Below, in pieces: positions 10,612 through 19,865 of a stretch of 64,000 nucleotides of DNA; positions within the stretch are counted from its first letter, which is position 1, and each line of letters opens with the position of its first letter. This DNA comes from Mesorhizobium sp. B4-1-4 (GTDB lineage Bacteria; Pseudomonadota; Alphaproteobacteria; Rhizobiales; Rhizobiaceae): assembly GCF_006439395.2 (NCBI RefSeq), contig NZ_CP083950.1:1922001-1986000 (forward strand). Direction: 5' to 3'. A program made the position numbers and the translations under genes. A model generated the notes under the pieces. The model saw only the letters and a list, made by a program, of their open reading frames with translations. It was not told where the DNA came from and ran no database searches.

Positions 10612-11868
10612 ATGGCTCACAAGAAGCATCCTGGCATGGGGCCGGACGAAGCGGTCAAGCTCGACGAGTTTAATTTCACCGAGATCGTCAAGGGCCTGCC
10701 GGCCAAGGCGCGGATGGTGCTGTCTGCCGCGATGAATCTGCCGCGCGGTTCGCTGAAGGTCAGGATGCCGGATGGCCGTGCCGTTCTTGTCGGAGGCAAG
10801 GCGCCAGGCCCCGATGCCGAGCTGGTGCTCAAGAACTGGCGCCTGCCGGGCCGGGCCTTTTCCGGCGGCACGATCGGCGTTGCCGAATCCTACATGGACG
10901 GTGATTGGGAAAGCCCTGACGTGACCAGTTTCCTGGAATTGTTCGTGGTCAACTCCGCCCTCGGCGAGAAGGTTGCCGGCGGGGCGAACTGGCTGATCAA
11001 CACGGTTCAGCGCATTCGCCACTGGTTCAACGACAACACACGTTCGGGCTCGAAGCGCAATATCTCGGCGCACTACGATCTCGGCAACGCCTTCTACAGG
11101 CAATGGCTCGATCCGAGCATGACCTATTCCTCGGCGCTTTACGCGAACGGCGCCAACGATTTGGAAAGCGCCCAGGCCGCCAAATACCGGGAGCTGGCAA
11201 GGGATACAGGTATCGGCAGGAAAGATCATGTGCTGGAAATCGGCTGCGGATGGGGCGGCTTTGCCGAATTCGCGGCACGCGAGATCGGCTGCCGCGTAAC
11301 CGGGCTGACGATCAGCCGTGAGCAGCACGACTTCGCCAAGGCGCGTATCGCCAAGGCCGGGCTTGCCGACAAGGTCGATATCAAACTGCAGGATTACCGC
11401 GACGAAACAGGCACTTACGACCGCATTACATCGATCGAGATGTTCGAGGCGGTCGGTGAGAAATATTGGCCCGTGTTCTTCTCCAAGATGAAGGCCTGCC
11501 TGAAACCAGGCGGCACTGCGGGCCTGCAGATCATCACCATCAACGAAGCCGCCTACGACACCTACCGTGCCAGGCCGGATTTCATCCAGCGCTACGTATT
11601 TCCAGGCGGCATGTTGCCGACGCCGTCGATCCTGAAGGCGCTCGGCAAGGACCATGGCCTTGCGCATCTGCGCGAACGCGTGTTTCCCGACGACTATGCG
11701 CGCACGCTGGCCGAATGGCGGCATCGCTTCCGGGCGTCATGGGAGAAGATCGTGCCGCTCGGCTTCGACGATCGCTTCAAAAAACTCTGGGAATTCTATC
11801 TGCATTATTGCGAAGCCGGTTTTCGTGCCAGCTACATCGATGTGCGCCAGGTGGTCTACAAGGCGTAA
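10612..11868 (+). CDS. cfa: Cyclopropane-fatty-acyl-phospholipid synthase
   Basis: 418 residues. It uses S-adenosylmethionine to methylenate double bonds of membrane phospholipid acyl chains, a stress and stationary-phase adaptation in rhizobia. The N-terminal domain (to about 130) holds GTIGVAESYMDGDW. The Rossmann methyltransferase domain carries SAHYDLGNAFYRQWLD, MTYSSALY, the SAM motif VLEIGCGWGGFAEFAA, SIEMFEAVGEKYW and the C-terminal FYLHYCEAGFRA. It is monocistronic, with a terminator 50 bases past the stop. Confidence 0.95.
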   Translation: MAHKKHPGMGPDEAVKLDEFNFTEIVKGLPAKARMVLSAAMNLPRGSLKVRMPDGRAVLVGGKAPGPDAELVLKNWRLPGRAFSGGTIGVAESYMDGDWESPDVTSFLELFVVNSALGEKVAGGANWLINTVQRIRHWFNDNTRSGSKRNISAHYDLGNAFYRQWLDPSMTYSSALYANGANDLESAQAAKYRELARDTGIGRKDHVLEIGCGWGGFAEFAAREIGCRVTGLTISREQHDFAKARIAKAGLADKVDIKLQDYRDETGTYDRITSIEMFEAVGEKYWPVFFSKMKACLKPGGTAGLQIITINEAAYDTYRARPDFIQRYVFPGGMLPTPSILKALGKDHGLAHLRERVFPDDYARTLAEWRHRFRASWEKIVPLGFDDRFKKLWEFYLHYCEAGFRASYIDVRQVVYKA

Positions 11869-12187
11869 GTCCGCGCTCGTCGCCAGAGGGCCTGCAGACG
11901 CCGTGCGACCAGGGACAGGGCCCGCATCCCTGCCGCGATGCGGGCCTATTTATGGGGTCCGTGTCAGTGCACCAGCAGTTACCCCACAGGACGCCCTCGC
12001 AATACTCCGATTCCCAGCAGCCCCAAGCGTTCAGGCCACCAGTGGTCCCGATGCCACCATAGCGGCATGACCAGCCCCATGGCCGCCCTTTTTGCAGAAC
12101 TTGACGCACACAACCGCGCGCAAGCGGCGGGGTCATCTCCCGCGCGGGGAAAGCGGGCAAAGACAGGTCCCTTATCCGGCCGCCGGA
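11869..12187. other. Intergenic region between convergent cfa and the cpdB-type gene
   Basis: About 320 bases between two convergent genes. It contains the cfa terminator at 11919-11950. The remainder shows no recognisable gene; a 47-codon frame on the plus strand (12067-12210) has no support beyond being open. Confidence 0.6.
11919..11950 (+). terminator. cfa terminator
   Basis: A 10-bp perfect stem (GGCCCGCATC / GATGCGGGCC) with an 8-base loop, followed by TATTTA. It lies about 50 bases after the cfa stop. Confidence 0.75.
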
Positions 12188-14167
12188 TCAGAGCAGGATG
12201 CGATATCTAGCAAAACCGGCTTCACCCTCGCCCGCCGGTTCGATCTTCAGCGACTTCAGATCGGCAATGAAATCCTTTGCCTTGACGCCTGTCTCGAACA
12301 TGACGCTGGTTCCTGGCAGCGGCGCGAACGACCAGTTGCCGTCCGCCGACGGGTTGATCGTGCCCTGGCTTACGATGTAGCGAACGATGACGTCGCGGTT
12401 GGTGTCCGGTGCCTCGTAGATGATCTTCGAGGCATTGATGTCGGGGAAATTGCCGCCGCCGCCGGCCCGGTAATTGTTGGTTGCGACGACGAACTTCGCC
12501 GCCGGATCAATCGGTTTTCCATCGAATTTCAGTTCGACGATGCGATTGGAGCCGGCATTCGCCACCCCACCCTTGGCGTCATATTTCGGCGGCTGGGACA
12601 GATCGATCTTGTATGAAACACCGTCGATAACATCAAAATTATAGGACGGAAATTCAGTGTTGATCAGCGCCTGGTCGGCCTTGCCAGCTTCTATTCTGTT
12701 GAAGATGCCGGCCGACATTTCCAGCCATTCCTTCACTTGCGCCCCGGTGATTTCGACTGCTCGTACCGTATTCGGATAGAGGTAGAGGTCGGCGACGTTC
12801 TTGATGGCGATGTCGCCCGCCGGTACGTCGGTATAGTAGTCGGCGCCGCTGCGTCCGCCAGCCTTGAAGGGAGCGGCGGCCGACAGCAGCGGCACATCCT
12901 TCCATTGCGTGCTCTTGAGGATATCCTTGAGGTACCAGGTCTGCGCCTGGCTGACGACCTGCACCGATGGATCGTCGGCTACCAGCGCGAAATAGGAATA
13001 GAGCGGCGCGGAGGTCTTGCCGACTGGGCGGCGCACATAGGCGAGCGTCGCCAGATGGTCCTGTTCGAGTGCCGCGATGATGCGCTTGTCGTCGGCGACG
13101 GTCGGCTTGTTCTTGTTGTCGACGCGCTCGAAGATCGGCCGCGCCTCCGATGTTGCGGAAACGACCTTCCATTTCGATCCGTCGCGCTCCAGCATCAGAT
13201 CGATAAGCCCCATATGCGAGCCCCAGAAACCGCCCATCACTGCGGGCTTGCCCTGCAGCGTACCCTTTTGCGTGTCGACGCCCTCGCTTGACTGGAAATC
13301 CTTCTTCCCGGGAAACACCAGATGCTGGTGACCCGTGAACACCGCATCGATGCCATCGACGCCGGCAACAAAGAACGAAGCGTTCTCCATCATGTCGCCC
13401 TGCTTCACGTCGATACCGGAATGCGAGAGCGCGATGACGATGTCGGCGCCCTCTTCCTTCATCTGCGGCACCCAGGCCCTGGCCGCCTCTACGATGTCGC
13501 GCGTCTTGACGTTGCCTTCGAGGTTCTTGAGGTCCCAGACCATGATCTGCGGCGGCACGAAACCGATGATGCCGATCCTGATCGGCTGCTCGGCGCCCGA
13601 CCCATCCTTGATTTTCTTGTCGAGGATTATGTAGGGCTTGAGGTAGAGCTTGTCGTCGCGCGGGTTGGCGGCAAGCTTGGTGCCCCGGATCAGGTTCGCG
13701 CACACGAACGGGAAATTGGCGCCAGCCAGCACCTTGTCCAGGAAGGACAGGCCGTAGTTGAATTCGTGGTTGCCGAGCGTCGAGCACTCGTAACCCAGCA
13801 GGTTCATGCCTTTCATGATCGGATGCAGATCGCCGTCCTTGAGGCCTTTTTCATAGGCGATGTAATCGCCCATGGGATTGCCCTGCAGAAGGTCGCCATT
13901 GTCGATCAGCATCGAATTCACGGCCTCCTTGCGCACCGCATCGATCAGGGAGGCCGTGCGTGACAGGCCCATCGTGTCGTTGGCTTTGTCGGCGTAGTAA
14001 TCATAGGGCAGTACGTTCACATGGATATCAGTGGTTTCCATGATCCGAAGGTGCGCCTGATTTGCTTGCGCCCGGGCGGAGAAGGGATGAAGCACGATCA
14101 ACGCCCCTGTGGCGGCGGCCCCCGCAAGGAAACCACGGCGGGAAACGGAACCGGGCAGTTGTGACAT
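12188..14167 (-). CDS. cpdB: Bifunctional 2',3'-cyclic-nucleotide 2'-phosphodiesterase / 3'-nucleotidase
   Basis: 659 residues. A periplasmic metallophosphoesterase that dephosphorylates 2',3'-cyclic nucleotides and 3'-nucleotides so nucleosides can be salvaged. A twin-arginine signal (SRRGFLAG, residues 9-16) and hydrophobic stretch lead the protein. The calcineurin-type metal site is seen as TTDIHVNVLPYDYY, DNGDLLQGNP, TLGNHEFNYG, ALSHSG and FTGHQHLVFPG. The C-terminal 5'-nucleotidase domain (TNNYRAGGGGNFPD) follows. Tat export is notable because the E. coli enzyme uses Sec. Confidence 0.93.
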   Translation of the reverse strand: MSQLPGSVSRRGFLAGAAATGALIVLHPFSARAQANQAHLRIMETTDIHVNVLPYDYYADKANDTMGLSRTASLIDAVRKEAVNSMLIDNGDLLQGNPMGDYIAYEKGLKDGDLHPIMKGMNLLGYECSTLGNHEFNYGLSFLDKVLAGANFPFVCANLIRGTKLAANPRDDKLYLKPYIILDKKIKDGSGAEQPIRIGIIGFVPPQIMVWDLKNLEGNVKTRDIVEAARAWVPQMKEEGADIVIALSHSGIDVKQGDMMENASFFVAGVDGIDAVFTGHQHLVFPGKKDFQSSEGVDTQKGTLQGKPAVMGGFWGSHMGLIDLMLERDGSKWKVVSATSEARPIFERVDNKNKPTVADDKRIIAALEQDHLATLAYVRRPVGKTSAPLYSYFALVADDPSVQVVSQAQTWYLKDILKSTQWKDVPLLSAAAPFKAGGRSGADYYTDVPAGDIAIKNVADLYLYPNTVRAVEITGAQVKEWLEMSAGIFNRIEAGKADQALINTEFPSYNFDVIDGVSYKIDLSQPPKYDAKGGVANAGSNRIVELKFDGKPIDPAAKFVVATNNYRAGGGGNFPDINASKIIYEAPDTNRDVIVRYIVSQGTINPSADGNWSFAPLPGTSVMFETGVKAKDFIADLKSLKIEPAGEGEAGFARYRILL

Positions 14168-14317
14168 GTTCTCTCCTTCTTAGACGACGTGACACGCCCT
14201 GCCCCAAGCGAACTTCGCGCCGAAAATCGGCTCAAGTCCACTCATGGAGCTGCGTGCATCCGGACATCATCCCATCAGCAACAGATGACGCGCGCATGAA
14301 TGGGACAGTGACGAAAC

Positions 14318-15583
14318 TCAGGTCTTGTCGTCGTCGCCCTGCGTGATCAGCCGGGCGCTACGCTGGCCTGTGACGTAGATCCATAGCCAGCTTAACGAAA
14401 CCGCGAGCCGGTTACGGAACCCGATCAGGAAATAGATGTGTGCGATGCCCCACAGCCACCAGGCCGGCCAGCCCGTAAGCTTAATCCAGCCGAAATCGAT
14501 CGCGGCGGCGCGCTTGCCGATCGTCGCCAGGTCGCCCGCATGCTTGTAGTGGAAGAGTCGCGTGGTGGCATCGCCATCCAACCTGGCCTTGATAGTGGCC
14601 GCGACATGTCGGCCCTCCTGCTTGGCGGAAGGTGCCACACCGGGTACTGGGCGTCCGTCCGGCCGCAAGACAAGGGCGGCGTCGCCGATAACAAAAATCT
14701 CCGGGCTGCCGGGCACGCTGAGGTCGGGCTCGACGAGCACCCTGCCCGCTCGGTCCGCCTTCGCTCCCAGCCATTCGGCGGCGGGCGAACCGGCAACGCC
14801 GGCTGCCCAAAGGATCGTTCGGGCCGGCAGATGCGTGTCGCCGAAGACGACACCTTCCGCGTCACAGCGCGTAACGGCGTGTCCGAGTTCAAGTGTGACG
14901 CCGAGCCGCTCGAGCGCCTTCCTGGCGTATTCGGAAAGTTTTGGCGCGAAATTGGCCAGGATCCGGTCGCCGGCTTCGATCAGCACGACACGCGTTTCGC
15001 GCGTATCGATGTTACGGAACTCACCGCGCAACGTGTCATGCGCCAGCTCGGCGATGGTGCCGGCGAGTTCCACACCGGTCGGGCCGCCACCGACAATGGC
15101 AATGGTCAGCAGCGCCTGGCGTTTGGCGGGATCAGTCTCCCGCTCCGCCTGTTCGAAGGCCAGCAGGATGCGGCGCCGAACGGTGGTGGCGTCCTCCAGC
15201 GTCTTCAGGCCGGGCGCGAAAGGCTCCCATTCGTCATGGCCGAAATAGGCGTGGCGCGCGCCGGTGGCCAGCACCAGCGTGTCGTAGGCGACGGCGCTGC
15301 CGTCATCGAGCAGCACGCGCTTGCCGGCCCGGTCGACGCCGACGATATTGGCGAGCAGCGTGGTGACATCCTTGCGTTTGCGCAGAAGGTGGCGGATCGG
15401 CCAGGCAACCTCGGAGGTCGCCAGTGCCGTCGTCGCCACCTGGTAGAGCAGCGGCTGGAACAGATGATGGTTGCGCTTGTCGATCATGGTGATGCGAACC
15501 GGTGCGCCGGCAAGCGCGCGGGTAAATTCGAGGCCGCCGAAACCCGCGCCGACCACCACAACTTGATGCCTGGCTTCGTTCAT
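14318..15583 (-). CDS. ndh: Type II NADH:quinone oxidoreductase
   Basis: 421 residues. A single-subunit, non-proton-pumping FAD enzyme that passes electrons from NADH to quinone at the inner membrane. FAD motif VVGAGFGGLEF at the N-terminus, NAD motif IAIVGGGPTGVELAGTIAEL mid-protein, second FAD motif FVIGDAAL, and a hydrophobic amphipathic C-terminus (WWLWGIAHIYFLIGFRN) that would anchor it. It is divergent from the cyclo-ligase gene, with 166 bases between them. Confidence 0.92.
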   Translation of the reverse strand: MNEARHQVVVVGAGFGGLEFTRALAGAPVRITMIDKRNHHLFQPLLYQVATTALATSEVAWPIRHLLRKRKDVTTLLANIVGVDRAGKRVLLDDGSAVAYDTLVLATGARHAYFGHDEWEPFAPGLKTLEDATTVRRRILLAFEQAERETDPAKRQALLTIAIVGGGPTGVELAGTIAELAHDTLRGEFRNIDTRETRVVLIEAGDRILANFAPKLSEYARKALERLGVTLELGHAVTRCDAEGVVFGDTHLPARTILWAAGVAGSPAAEWLGAKADRAGRVLVEPDLSVPGSPEIFVIGDAALVLRPDGRPVPGVAPSAKQEGRHVAATIKARLDGDATTRLFHYKHAGDLATIGKRAAAIDFGWIKLTGWPAWWLWGIAHIYFLIGFRNRLAVSLSWLWIYVTGQRSARLITQGDDDKT

Positions 15584-15749
15584 CTCGATTCACCCCGATG
15601 GGCCAAAATTGCCTGCTTTGGATGTAGGTGTTTTTGTGCAATGCAGCAACAGAAGGACAGTGCCTGAGACTCGCCGTTCCATGTCGTGAATGCACATGTT
15701 GTATCGTGTCGCGAGGTATAGCGTCATCGAACACGCGATGAGGTGAGGC

Positions 15750-16400
15750 ATGGCCAATGATCATGACGACCAAGGTCCGGCGCAGTATTCCTCGCCGCCC
15801 TGCTTCATGCACGAACTCGATCCCGAGTTCCGGGCGCCTCTAAGCGACTGGACCGACGTAAGGCGATGGCGCAAAGCTGAACGCGAACGGCTGATCGCCG
15901 CCCGGCTCGCGGTTTCGGCCGACGCGCGAACAGCAATGTCGCAACGCATTGCGGATGGCCTCGATGCGATCATTGGCGACATAGCGGGCCGCATGGTCAG
16001 CCTTTACTGGCCGTTTCGCGGCGAGCCGGATCTGCGGCCTTGGATGGCCGCCATAAACGAACGAGGTGGCCGTACCGCACTGCCTATCGTCGTCGAAAAG
16101 GGGCGGCCATTGATGTTTCGCGCCTACAAACCGGGCGACCGATTGGAAAAGGGGGTCTGGAACATCCCGATCCCTGCCGAGGGTGATCCGGTACTGCCCG
16201 ACATCGTCATCTCGCCGATCGTCGGTATCGATCCCACCAATTATCGCCTGGGATATGGCGGCGGTTTCTTCGACCGGACGCTGGCCGCCATGCCGTTCAA
16301 GCCATTGGTCATTGGCGTCGGCTATAACCTGCAGCGCATTGCGACCATCTATCCGCAGCCGCACGACATTCCGATGGATCGGATCGTGACGGAGGCTTAA
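15750..16400 (+). CDS. 5-formyltetrahydrofolate cyclo-ligase family protein
   Basis: 216 residues. The family converts 5-formyl-THF to 5,10-methenyl-THF using ATP, returning folate to the one-carbon pool. Typical motifs are the basic segment WRKAERERLIAAR, the strand SLYWPFRGEPDL, the Gly-rich substrate loop RLGYGGGFFDRTLA and the C-terminal HDIPMDRIVTE. The N-terminal 30 residues are an extra tail. Good ribosome site GAGGTGAGGC. It converges on the Lrp-type gene, sharing a TTAA that supplies both stop codons. 6S RNA neighbours this gene in some bacteria, but I see none here. Confidence 0.88.
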   Translation: MANDHDDQGPAQYSSPPCFMHELDPEFRAPLSDWTDVRRWRKAERERLIAARLAVSADARTAMSQRIADGLDAIIGDIAGRMVSLYWPFRGEPDLRPWMAAINERGGRTALPIVVEKGRPLMFRAYKPGDRLEKGVWNIPIPAEGDPVLPDIVISPIVGIDPTNYRLGYGGGFFDRTLAAMPFKPLVIGVGYNLQRIATIYPQPHDIPMDRIVTEA

Positions 16401-16870
16401 GCCATTTCCGGCTTCAGCCCCATCGCCGTCCGGTCGACGATTTCGCGCAAGGCAAAGGACGAATTGATCTTCGTCACATGCGGCATCGCCGACAGCCACT
16501 CCTTATGGATGCGCTCATAATCGACCAGATCTTTTGCCGCGATCCGAAGGATGTAATCGTATTCGCCCGACATCAGGTGGCACGACAGCACGTTGGGGCA
16601 ACGCTTGATCGCCGCCTCGAAATCCGACAGCGTCTTCTCGAACTGTCCGGACAGGGATATGTGGACGATCGCCGTCATCTGATGGCCAAGGGCTGCGTTG
16701 GAAAGGCGGGCGTGATAACCGCGGATGGTTCCCGACTTCTCCAGATTGTCGAGCCGGCGCGAGCAGGCCGACTGGGACAAGCCGACCTTTTCGGCAAGCG
16801 CCGCGTTCGGCATCCGCCCATCCTTCTGCAATGTCTCCAGAATGGCGATATCAATCCTGTCGAGTGGCAT
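16397..16870 (-). CDS. Lrp/AsnC-family regulator, probably of ald
   Basis: 157 residues. The N-terminal winged helix-turn-helix (residues about 5-60, with LAEKVGLSQSACSRRLDNLE) binds DNA and the C-terminal RAM domain (about 70-145) senses an amino acid and oligomerises. Divergent placement against alanine dehydrogenase points to an AldR-like activator responding to alanine. The shared intergenic region carries alternating half-sites (16871-16921). The function is inferred from context. Confidence 0.9.
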   Translation of the reverse strand: MPLDRIDIAILETLQKDGRMPNAALAEKVGLSQSACSRRLDNLEKSGTIRGYHARLSNAALGHQMTAIVHISLSGQFEKTLSDFEAAIKRCPNVLSCHLMSGEYDYILRIAAKDLVDYERIHKEWLSAMPHVTKINSSFALREIVDRTAMGLKPEMA

Positions 16871-16921
16871 TTTTCGTGATTCCTGCGAAAATTATTCCAT
16901 TTCGCGCAACGATTATCGAAA
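16871..16921. promoter_or_regulatory. Candidate AldR operator array between aldR-like gene and ald
   Basis: Four half-sites alternate in direction: TTTTCG (16871), CGAAAA (16886), TTTCG (16900), CGAAA (16917). Centres are about 14-17 bases apart, so successive pairs form inverted repeats with 9-, 9- and 12-base spacers. Lrp-type octamers bind several such sites around a wrapped DNA segment. It starts at the base before the regulator ATG, so autoregulation is likely. This is motif reading only. Confidence 0.5.
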
Positions 16922-17028
16922 CCTGACTGTCCGCGCAAGCGCATTCGCAAACACTTGCAGGCCGATTCATGGTTCACTCCGTTCATTCAGGGAGTGAGCC
17001 CGGAAGGGCCGGATCAGGGAGAAGAAAA

Positions 17029-18144
17029 ATGCGTGTCGGTTGCCCAAAGGAAATCAAGAACCATGAATACCGTGTCGGCCTCACGCCTGGCTCGGTCCGC
17101 GAATATGTCGCCCATGGCCACGAAGTTCTGGTCGAGGCCGGAGCCGGCGCCGGCATCGGTGCCGATGACAACGCCTATCGCGCCGCCGGCGCCACCATCG
17201 CCAAGACAGCCGCCGACGTGTTCGCCAAGTCGGACATGATCGTCAAGGTCAAGGAGCCGCAGCCCGATGAATGGGTCCAACTGCGCGACGGCCAGATCCT
17301 GTACACCTATCTTCACCTGGCTCCGGACCCGGAGCAGACCAAGGGCCTGCTCGCTTCGGGTGTCACAGCGATCGCCTATGAAACCGTGACCGACGACCGT
17401 GGCGGCCTGCCGCTGCTCGCGCCGATGTCGGAAGTCGCCGGCCGCCTGTCGATCCAGGCCGGAGCCACGGCGCTGCAAAAGGCCAATGGCGGCCGCGGCG
17501 TGCTGCTCGGCGGCGTCCCTGGCGTGCTGCCCGGCAAGGTGACTGTGCTCGGCGGCGGCGTCGTCGGCCTGCACGCGGCCCGCATGGCCGCCGGCCTTGG
17601 CGCTGACGTCACCATCATCGACCGCTCGATCCCGCGGCTGCGCCAGCTCGACGACCTCTTCGCGGGCCGTGTCCACACACGTTACTCGACCGTCGAGGCG
17701 CTGGAGGAAGAATGCTTCTCGGCCGACATCGTCGTCGGCGCCGTACTGATCCCGGGCGCCGCTGCACCCAAGCTCGTCACCCGCGAAATGCTGTCCGGTA
17801 TGAAAAAAGGCTCGGTGCTGGTCGACGTGGCCATCGACCAGGGCGGCTGCTTCGAGACCTCGCACGCGACTACCCATGCAGAACCCACCTACGAGGTCGA
17901 CGGCGTCATCCACTATTGCGTCGCCAACATGCCTGGCGCGGTGCCGGTCACCTCGGCTCACGCGCTGAACAACGCAACGCTGCATTATGGCCTGCAACTC
18001 GCCGACAAGGGCCTGAAGGCCCTGATTGACGACCATCACCTGCGCAACGGTCTCAATGTCCACAAGGGCAAGATTACCAACCGCGCGGTCGCCGAAGCGC
18101 TTGGCTATGAACTCGTCGAGCCGAAGGCCGTTCTAGCCGCCTGA
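17029..18144 (+). CDS. ald: Alanine dehydrogenase
   Basis: 371 residues, the standard length. It interconverts L-alanine and pyruvate plus ammonium with NAD, and in rhizobia serves alanine catabolism or synthesis. The N-terminal catalytic domain holds [28 protein letters not shown] and [11 protein letters not shown]; the NAD domain has [17 protein letters not shown] and the acidic Asp in VTIIDRS. The C-terminal [21 protein letters not shown] is the family signature. I start at the ATG at 17029 (GGGAGAAG upstream) because it opens the family's N-terminus. Confidence 0.97.
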   Translation: MRVGCPKEIKNHEYRVGLTPGSVREYVAHGHEVLVEAGAGAGIGADDNAYRAAGATIAKTAADVFAKSDMIVKVKEPQPDEWVQLRDGQILYTYLHLAPDPEQTKGLLASGVTAIAYETVTDDRGGLPLLAPMSEVAGRLSIQAGATALQKANGGRGVLLGGVPGVLPGKVTVLGGGVVGLHAARMAAGLGADVTIIDRSIPRLRQLDDLFAGRVHTRYSTVEALEEECFSADIVVGAVLIPGAAAPKLVTREMLSGMKKGSVLVDVAIDQGGCFETSHATTHAEPTYEVDGVIHYCVANMPGAVPVTSAHALNNATLHYGLQLADKGLKALIDDHHLRNGLNVHKGKITNRAVAEALGYELVEPKAVLAA

Positions 18145-18168
18145 TTTCACTCAAGATTCTCCAGTGTC

Positions 18169-18197
18169 ACCCGCCGGTCCTATGCCGGCGGGTTTTT
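18169..18197 (+). terminator. ald terminator
   Basis: A 9-bp perfect stem (ACCCGCCGG / CCGGCGGGT) with a 7-base loop, then TTTTCTTTG. It lies 25 bases past the ald stop. Confidence 0.85.
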
Positions 18198-18350
18198 CTT
18201 TGGGAGGTGGGCAATCAACCGCGTCTGCCGGCTGACGGCATCCGTGCATGCCGTAAGGTGCTTTGCACGCTATTGTTGCATTTTTGTCATACCTAAGCTG
18301 GCCGACTCTCTGATAGAGACATGCTGGGTTTATTATTAGGGGTGCGGGCT

Positions 18351-19637
18351 ATGTTTATTCGCGTTTCTGCGAAATCTATTCTCCTCGGCGCTGTTTCTGC
18401 TGTGGCCTTGATGTCGGCGGCCAATGCGGCAGATGTCGTGCAGCCGGTGGAAGCGAGCGTTTTTAACTGGAGCGGAGCTTATGTCGGCATAGGTGGCGGT
18501 TTCGGCGCCAGCGTGCACAAGTTCAGCGTGCCGGGCTTCGACTTGAACGGCGTCGGCGGCAATGGCGTATTCGGCGAACTGACTGCCGGCTACGACTACA
18601 TGGTGTCCGAGCGCTTCCTGCTGGGCGGCTTTATCGATGCCAATTTCGGGAATATCGGCCCATCGATCAGCGTCCCAGGCGCCGACATCGACCTGACCGA
18701 TTCCTATGGTTTCGATGTCGGTCTGCGAGCCGGTTATGTTCTCAACCCCAACACGCTCGGTTACGTGCTCGGCGGTTACAGCTGGCAGCATTTCAAGCTT
18801 GATGGATCGGGCGGTGCTGAAGGGTTGAACTTCACTGAAAACCGCAGCGGCTATGTGCTGGGTGTCGGCATGGAAACCGTGCTGCGCGGCAACTGGACGC
18901 TGAAGACCGAATATCGGTACGCGAACTTTGGCGACAAGTCGCTGATCGATTTTGGTGGTGCTTCGTTGAACGGGGAACCGTCCACCCACACCTTCCATAT
19001 CGCCGCCGACTATCGCTTCGGCGCGCAGAACGGCGGCGGGGCTTCAATCGCTGCTCCGGTCTACAACTGGACCGGCTTCTACGTTGGCGGCGCGCTTGGC
19101 GCCGGAACGGCGGTTCACAAGCTGGGCATCGACTTTGGTGGCGGCGCTCTCGATGCCAATGGCATTGGCAGCGAAGGCGTGTTTGGCGAGTTGAACGCCG
19201 GCTACGACTACGATTTCGGCACCTGGGTTGCCGGCGTGCAGATCGATGGCCGCTATTCCGGAATTCGATCGAAACTCGACTTTCTGGGCGCTTCCGTCAA
19301 ACTCGATTCCGATTATGGCTTCGACGCATTGGGCCGTGTCGGCGCCAAGGTCAACGAATCGACCCTGGCCTATGTGATCGGCGGCTACAGCTATCAACAT
19401 TTTGATCTGAACGTTCCGGATCCGATCGGCGATATCGATTGGAACAAGAGTGGTTTCACGGTGGGTGGCGGCCTCGAAACGGCAGTCTCCAGCAACATGA
19501 CTGTCGGTCTGGAATATCGCTATTCGCAATTCGCCAAGAAGGATCTCTCATCTGAATTTGGGGCACCGGATGGTACGCTGACCGACAAGGCTTCGTTCCA
19601 GACCGTGCGCATCGGCGCCAAGTACAAGTTCAACTAA
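18351..19637 (+). CDS. Tandem-barrel outer membrane protein (Omp25/Omp31-like)
   Basis: 428 residues with a signal peptide (to about residue 26, ANA) and two homologous outer-membrane beta-barrel units, about 37-223 and 237-428. Each opens with a VFNWSGAYVG / VYNWTGFYVG motif, contains GVFGELxAGYDY and LxYVxGGYSxQHF, then LETEYRY-like strands, and ends in an aromatic beta-signal-like strand (YRF and KYKFN). Omp25/Omp31 proteins of Rhizobiales have one such unit. This could form two 8-strand barrels or one larger barrel. I start at the second ATG, which begins the signal peptide. Confidence 0.88.
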   Translation: MFIRVSAKSILLGAVSAVALMSAANAADVVQPVEASVFNWSGAYVGIGGGFGASVHKFSVPGFDLNGVGGNGVFGELTAGYDYMVSERFLLGGFIDANFGNIGPSISVPGADIDLTDSYGFDVGLRAGYVLNPNTLGYVLGGYSWQHFKLDGSGGAEGLNFTENRSGYVLGVGMETVLRGNWTLKTEYRYANFGDKSLIDFGGASLNGEPSTHTFHIAADYRFGAQNGGGASIAAPVYNWTGFYVGGALGAGTAVHKLGIDFGGGALDANGIGSEGVFGELNAGYDYDFGTWVAGVQIDGRYSGIRSKLDFLGASVKLDSDYGFDALGRVGAKVNESTLAYVIGGYSYQHFDLNVPDPIGDIDWNKSGFTVGGGLETAVSSNMTVGLEYRYSQFAKKDLSSEFGAPDGTLTDKASFQTVRIGAKYKFN

Positions 19638-19659
19638 GCCCTCCAGGCAAATAGTCTAA

Positions 19660-19688
19660 GCCCGTCGGCCTTGCCGGCGGGCTTTTTT
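19660..19688 (+). terminator. Outer membrane protein gene terminator
   Basis: Stem GCCCGTCGGC / GCCGGCGGGC (one T-G pair) with a 3-base loop, then TTTTTTG, 22 bases after the stop. Confidence 0.85.
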
Positions 19689-19721
19689 GTTGCGCGAGAG
19701 GATTTGCGCGAAGCGCGGACA

Positions 19722-19749
19722 ACAAAAAAGCGGAGCCAAAGCCCCGCTT
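19722..19749 (-). terminator. DUF1203 gene terminator
   Basis: On the minus strand AAGCGG...CCGCTT encloses a 9-base loop and is followed by TTTTTTGTTG. It serves the gene ending at 19866, about 115 bases upstream in its own direction. Confidence 0.65.
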
Positions 19750-19865
19750 CCTCGATGTCGAGATCACCGCCGGTTCATCCGCGGTCGGCCAATCGATCGA
19801 CAATCGCTTTCTATCGCATCTATGCGACGGGAGTAAGACAGTGTTTCCTGCTCGCGTTTTTTGCT

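Noticed and set aside
12067..12210. 47-codon plus-strand frame before the cpdB-type gene's end
   Set aside because: No ribosome site, Arg/Ala-rich, overlaps the cpdB-type 3' end; no evidence it is coding.
15584..15749. 6S RNA near the cyclo-ligase gene
   Set aside because: Context invites it, but the 166-base gap is too short and shows no long hairpin with a central bubble.
17014..18063. 349-codon frame antisense to ald
   Set aside because: Shadow of the third-position GC bias of ald; no start context or homology.
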